A stretch of DNA of 42,660 bases from contig SCSU01000073.1 in assembly GCA_004299275.1 (NCBI GenBank), positions 1-42,660 on the forward strand, read 5' to 3'. Of the stretch, positions 40,688-42,660 are shown piece by piece. The number at the start of each line of letters is the position of its first letter. Within the stretch, counting starts at the first letter, position 1. This DNA comes from Patescibacteria group bacterium (lineage in GTDB: Bacteria > Patescibacteriota > Patescibacteriia > 2-12-FULL-57-11). The position numbers and the translations under genes were made by a program. The notes under the pieces are model-generated. The model saw only the letters and a list, made by a program, of their open reading frames with translations, made no database searches and was not told the DNA's origin.

Positions 40688-41386
40688 ATGTTCGTGATAA
40701 TTGACGGCATTGACGGGAGCGGCAAAGGCGTAATCGTGGAGTGTCTCGCCGCCGCGCTGCGGGAGCAAGGGCGAGATGTCTTTGACGCCCGCGCGGCAAT
40801 GCGGAGGGAGGGCCGCGTGCCCGGCGCCGAGGACATCGGCGGCGCCGACGCGGTCGTGACCACCGAGCCGGCCTATGCCTGGGCCGGGCTCGCGCTCCGC
40901 GAGGAGCTCCTGCGCAATCCGGCCTACGACCCGCTCACGGTCGCCCAGGCCTTTGCCGTGGACCGCGAAATCCACTATCGACGGGTCATCCTGCCCAGCA
41001 GCGCCGCCGACAAGCTCATCATTTCCGAACGCGGCATCTCCGGCTCGCTTGCCTACCAAGTCGTTGCCGGCATCCCTGAGGAAAAAATTCTCGCGCTCCC
41101 CGGCAACCGCCTGGCGCTCGAGAACCCGCCGGACCTGCTCGTCCTCGCGCAGCTTGACGCGGAAACAGCGCTCAAGCGCCTCGCGGCTCGCGCGGGCAAA
41201 GATGACGGCTCCTACTACGAACGCCGGCCGTTCCTCGAAGAGCTGGCCGTCCGCTACCGCGACCCGGCTTTCCGAGAAATCTTCCAAAGCCGTGGCACGC
41301 GCGTCATCGAAATCTCAACCGAAGGAACACTGGCAGACACCGAAGCGCGCGCCCGCACTCTGCTCCTGCCGCTCCTCGCCCAATGA
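40688..41386 (+). CDS. tmk: thymidylate kinase-like protein
   Basis: Thymidylate kinase phosphorylates dTMP to dTDP. The 232-residue protein starts FVIIDGIDGSGKG (P-loop 6-14), has the TTEPAYAWAG stretch after it, ISERGISGSLAYQ in the place of the usual DR(Y/F)xxSxxAYQ, and LENPPDLLVLAQLDAETALKRL, the common PDLTL.LDV.PE.AL.R element. The DR pair reads ER, and a roughly 20-residue Ala/Gly-rich insert follows the first helix, so the exact nucleotide is less certain. Own promoter, strong Shine-Dalgarno, own terminator. Confidence 0.82.
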   Translation: MFVIIDGIDGSGKGVIVECLAAALREQGRDVFDARAAMRREGRVPGAEDIGGADAVVTTEPAYAWAGLALREELLRNPAYDPLTVAQAFAVDREIHYRRVILPSSAADKLIISERGISGSLAYQVVAGIPEEKILALPGNRLALENPPDLLVLAQLDAETALKRLAARAGKDDGSYYERRPFLEELAVRYRDPAFREIFQSRGTRVIEISTEGTLADTEARARTLLLPLLAQ

Positions 41387-41407
41387 ACCCGACCGGCAAG
41401 CATCATT

Positions 41408-41433
41408 TCTCGGACTTGCGCCGAGACTTTTTT
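41408..41433 (+). terminator. intrinsic terminator
   Basis: Arms TCTCGG (41408-41413) and CCGAGA (41421-41426), seven-base loop, then C and six T. Confidence 0.85.
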
Positions 41434-41479
41434 ATTAGTACGCTAGCGAAGCGGAAATTATCTAACGACAAACAATTTT

Positions 41480-42259
41480 ATGACTACCCTCCTCACCGCC
41501 GGCGATATCATTGACCGCAGCGCCCAGTTCTATCGTCTCCATCTCGGTAAAGTTTTGCGCGTCACCGTCTGGAGTCTCGCCGCCGGGCTCGCGGCCGGCG
41601 TCGCCGAAAATCTGCTCCTCTGGCTCGGTCAAACCGATACTTTAATCGGGAAAATTGTCCTTCTTTTAACCGGCCTGCCGGTGATGGCTGTTTCAGTATT
41701 CGTGACGCTCCTCCTCACCCGCGCCATGGTCCGGGAGATCAAGGGGGCCGAAAGGTGTCCGGCGGCGACGTGGCGGGACGCGGCGCGGAGCTTTTGGCCG
41801 ATGGCCGCAACACTTATCCTTGTCACGGCGCTAATCTTCCTCGGCGGCATGGCTTTCCTCGTCCCGGGAGTTATCTTTTGGACTTGGTTCGCTTTCGCTC
41901 CGGTCGCCGTGGCGACGGGCGACGCCGGCGTCAAAAAAAGTTTCGGCCTGAGTCGCGAACTCGTCGCGGGAAAATTTTTCTCCGTACTCTGGCGGCTGGC
42001 CGCGCCGATGATTTTCTTTTTTCTGCTCCAGCTCGTGATGTTGCTCCTTACCACCCTGCTGCTCCAGGGGGCGGTCCGCGGCGTTTGGTCAATTGAGATC
42101 CTGGTCGCCGGCGCGCCGCTCTGGTTTTTGCTCCTGCTTAGTTTGATTATGGAAGTTATCCGAACGGCCGTTCTGCCGCTTTTTGTCTTCAGCGCCACCA
42201 TGCTCTACTTGGCGCTCAGCGATGCGAAACCAGAACCAACAAAACCAGAACAGGTATGA
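41480..42259 (+). CDS. polytopic membrane protein (YciC/GPDPase-membrane-domain-like)
   Basis: The 259-residue protein has about six transmembrane helices and starts with a short amphipathic segment ([22 protein letters not shown]). The pattern of a soluble-looking N-terminus, [22 protein letters not shown] in the middle and a [14 protein letters not shown] loop resembles bacterial proteins with the glycerophosphodiester-phosphodiesterase membrane domain or the YciC family; the domain itself has no known enzymatic role. The stop overlaps the gatB start as ATGA, so the two genes are coupled. The assignment is by pattern and moderate. Confidence 0.7.
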   Translation: MTTLLTAGDIIDRSAQFYRLHLGKVLRVTVWSLAAGLAAGVAENLLLWLGQTDTLIGKIVLLLTGLPVMAVSVFVTLLLTRAMVREIKGAERCPAATWRDAARSFWPMAATLILVTALIFLGGMAFLVPGVIFWTWFAFAPVAVATGDAGVKKSFGLSRELVAGKFFSVLWRLAAPMIFFFLLQLVMLLLTTLLLQGAVRGVWSIEILVAGAPLWFLLLLSLIMEVIRTAVLPLFVFSATMLYLALSDAKPEPTKPEQV

Positions 42260-42660
42260 AGTTCATTCCCATCATCGGCCTCGAAATCCACGTCCAGCTC
42301 AAAACCAAAAGCAAAATGTTCTGCTCTTGTTCCAATCAGGGGGAATTCGAGCCGCCGAACACCACCATCTGCCCGATCTGCACCGGCCAACCCGGAGTGC
42401 TGCCGGTGATTAACGCCGCGGCGGTCAGGATGGGAATCAAAGTCGGCAAAGCGCTCGGTTGCGCTATCCCCGACCGCGCCAAGTTTGACCGCAAAAACTA
42501 TTTTTACCCCGACCTGCCCAAGGGCTACCAAATTTCCCAGTACGATTTGCCGGTGGCTATTGGCGGTAAGCTCGCGGTGGAAGTGCCGGGAGCTAAGACG
42601 GCGCGGCCGCAAGTGGTAGTCGGCATCACCCGCGCCCATTTGGAGGAAGACGCGGCAAAA
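42256..42660 (+). CDS. gatB: aspartyl/glutamyl-tRNA amidotransferase subunit B, 5' part
   Basis: GatB with GatA and GatC amidates Glu-tRNA(Gln) and Asp-tRNA(Asn). The first 135 codons are present: [46 protein letters not shown] with the zinc Cys pairs, [23 protein letters not shown] and [10 protein letters not shown]. The gene runs off the window. Its ATG overlaps the preceding membrane-protein stop. The family suggests that the organism lacks GlnRS and/or AsnRS, which cannot be tested here. Confidence 0.97.
   Translation, partial: MKFIPIIGLEIHVQLKTKSKMFCSCSNQGEFEPPNTTICPICTGQPGVLPVINAAAVRMGIKVGKALGCAIPDRAKFDRKNYFYPDLPKGYQISQYDLPVAIGGKLAVEVPGAKTARPQVVVGITRAHLEEDAAK

Overview
The window looks like a piece of a Candidate Phyla Radiation (Patescibacteria/Parcubacteria-like) genome. 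This is inferred from gene content, not from a phylogeny. The signs are compact gene packing, many 4-base ATGA overlaps and TAATATG junctions, housekeeping genes mostly without a Shine-Dalgarno sequence, and families such as DUF5654, DUF2207, DUF3048 and GxxExxY. There is also lower glycolysis without visible respiratory complexes, type IV-like pilin, and a rich set of peptidoglycan and undecaprenyl-phosphate genes. TGA is used as an ordinary stop and prfA is present, so the genetic code is standard. By eye the DNA is GC-rich, with AT-rich islands confined to spacers.

Layout. Bases 1-82 are an exact inverted copy of 147-228. They cut off a DUF2207 gene and are probably an assembly or amplification fold-back. 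Positions 1002-2799 (minus) hold a small membrane protein, MltG and a Nudix hydrolase. Positions 2905-4613 (plus) hold a clan GH-A hydrolase-like protein and an unknown gene. Positions 4763-19185 are one long minus-strand run: ndh, pgk, DUF5654, SIMPL, eno, gpmI, GxxExxY, mutM, trxB, a zinc/manganese ABC transporter, PAP2, uppP and manC. Positions 19269-25234 hold a HELSH membrane metallopeptidase, gap, tsf/rpsB, a small zinc-binding protein and queA. Positions 25299-27724 (plus) are rpmE, prfA and prmC. Positions 27776-34418 (minus) hold a pilin, DUF3048, L25, a zinc-ribbon protein, RodA, and membrane or secreted proteins of unknown function. Positions 34540-42660 (mostly plus) hold gyrB, secE-nusG-rplK-rplA, dCMP deaminase, two P-loop kinases, a polytopic membrane protein and the start of gatB.

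Functional themes are lower glycolysis (gap, pgk, gpmI, eno), translation (L1, L11, L25, L31, S2, EF-Ts, RF1, PrmC, QueA, GatB), envelope growth (MltG, RodA, UppP, PAP2, ManC) and metal/redox balance (Znu-like ABC, TrxB, NDH-2).

The most unusual layer is non-genic. At least six families of short repeats fill the spacers. Copies of the same or similar repeats occur in frame inside eno, queA and prmC, and several supply or abut stop codons (queA, the kinase at 39415, the membrane protein at 31727). Two roughly 100-bp elements with 13-bp terminal inverted repeats resemble miniature transposons. A second pattern is a set of solitary genes of mostly unknown function. Each tends to have a sigma70-like promoter, a strong Shine-Dalgarno sequence and its own intrinsic terminator, and sits among housekeeping genes that lack such ribosome-binding sites.
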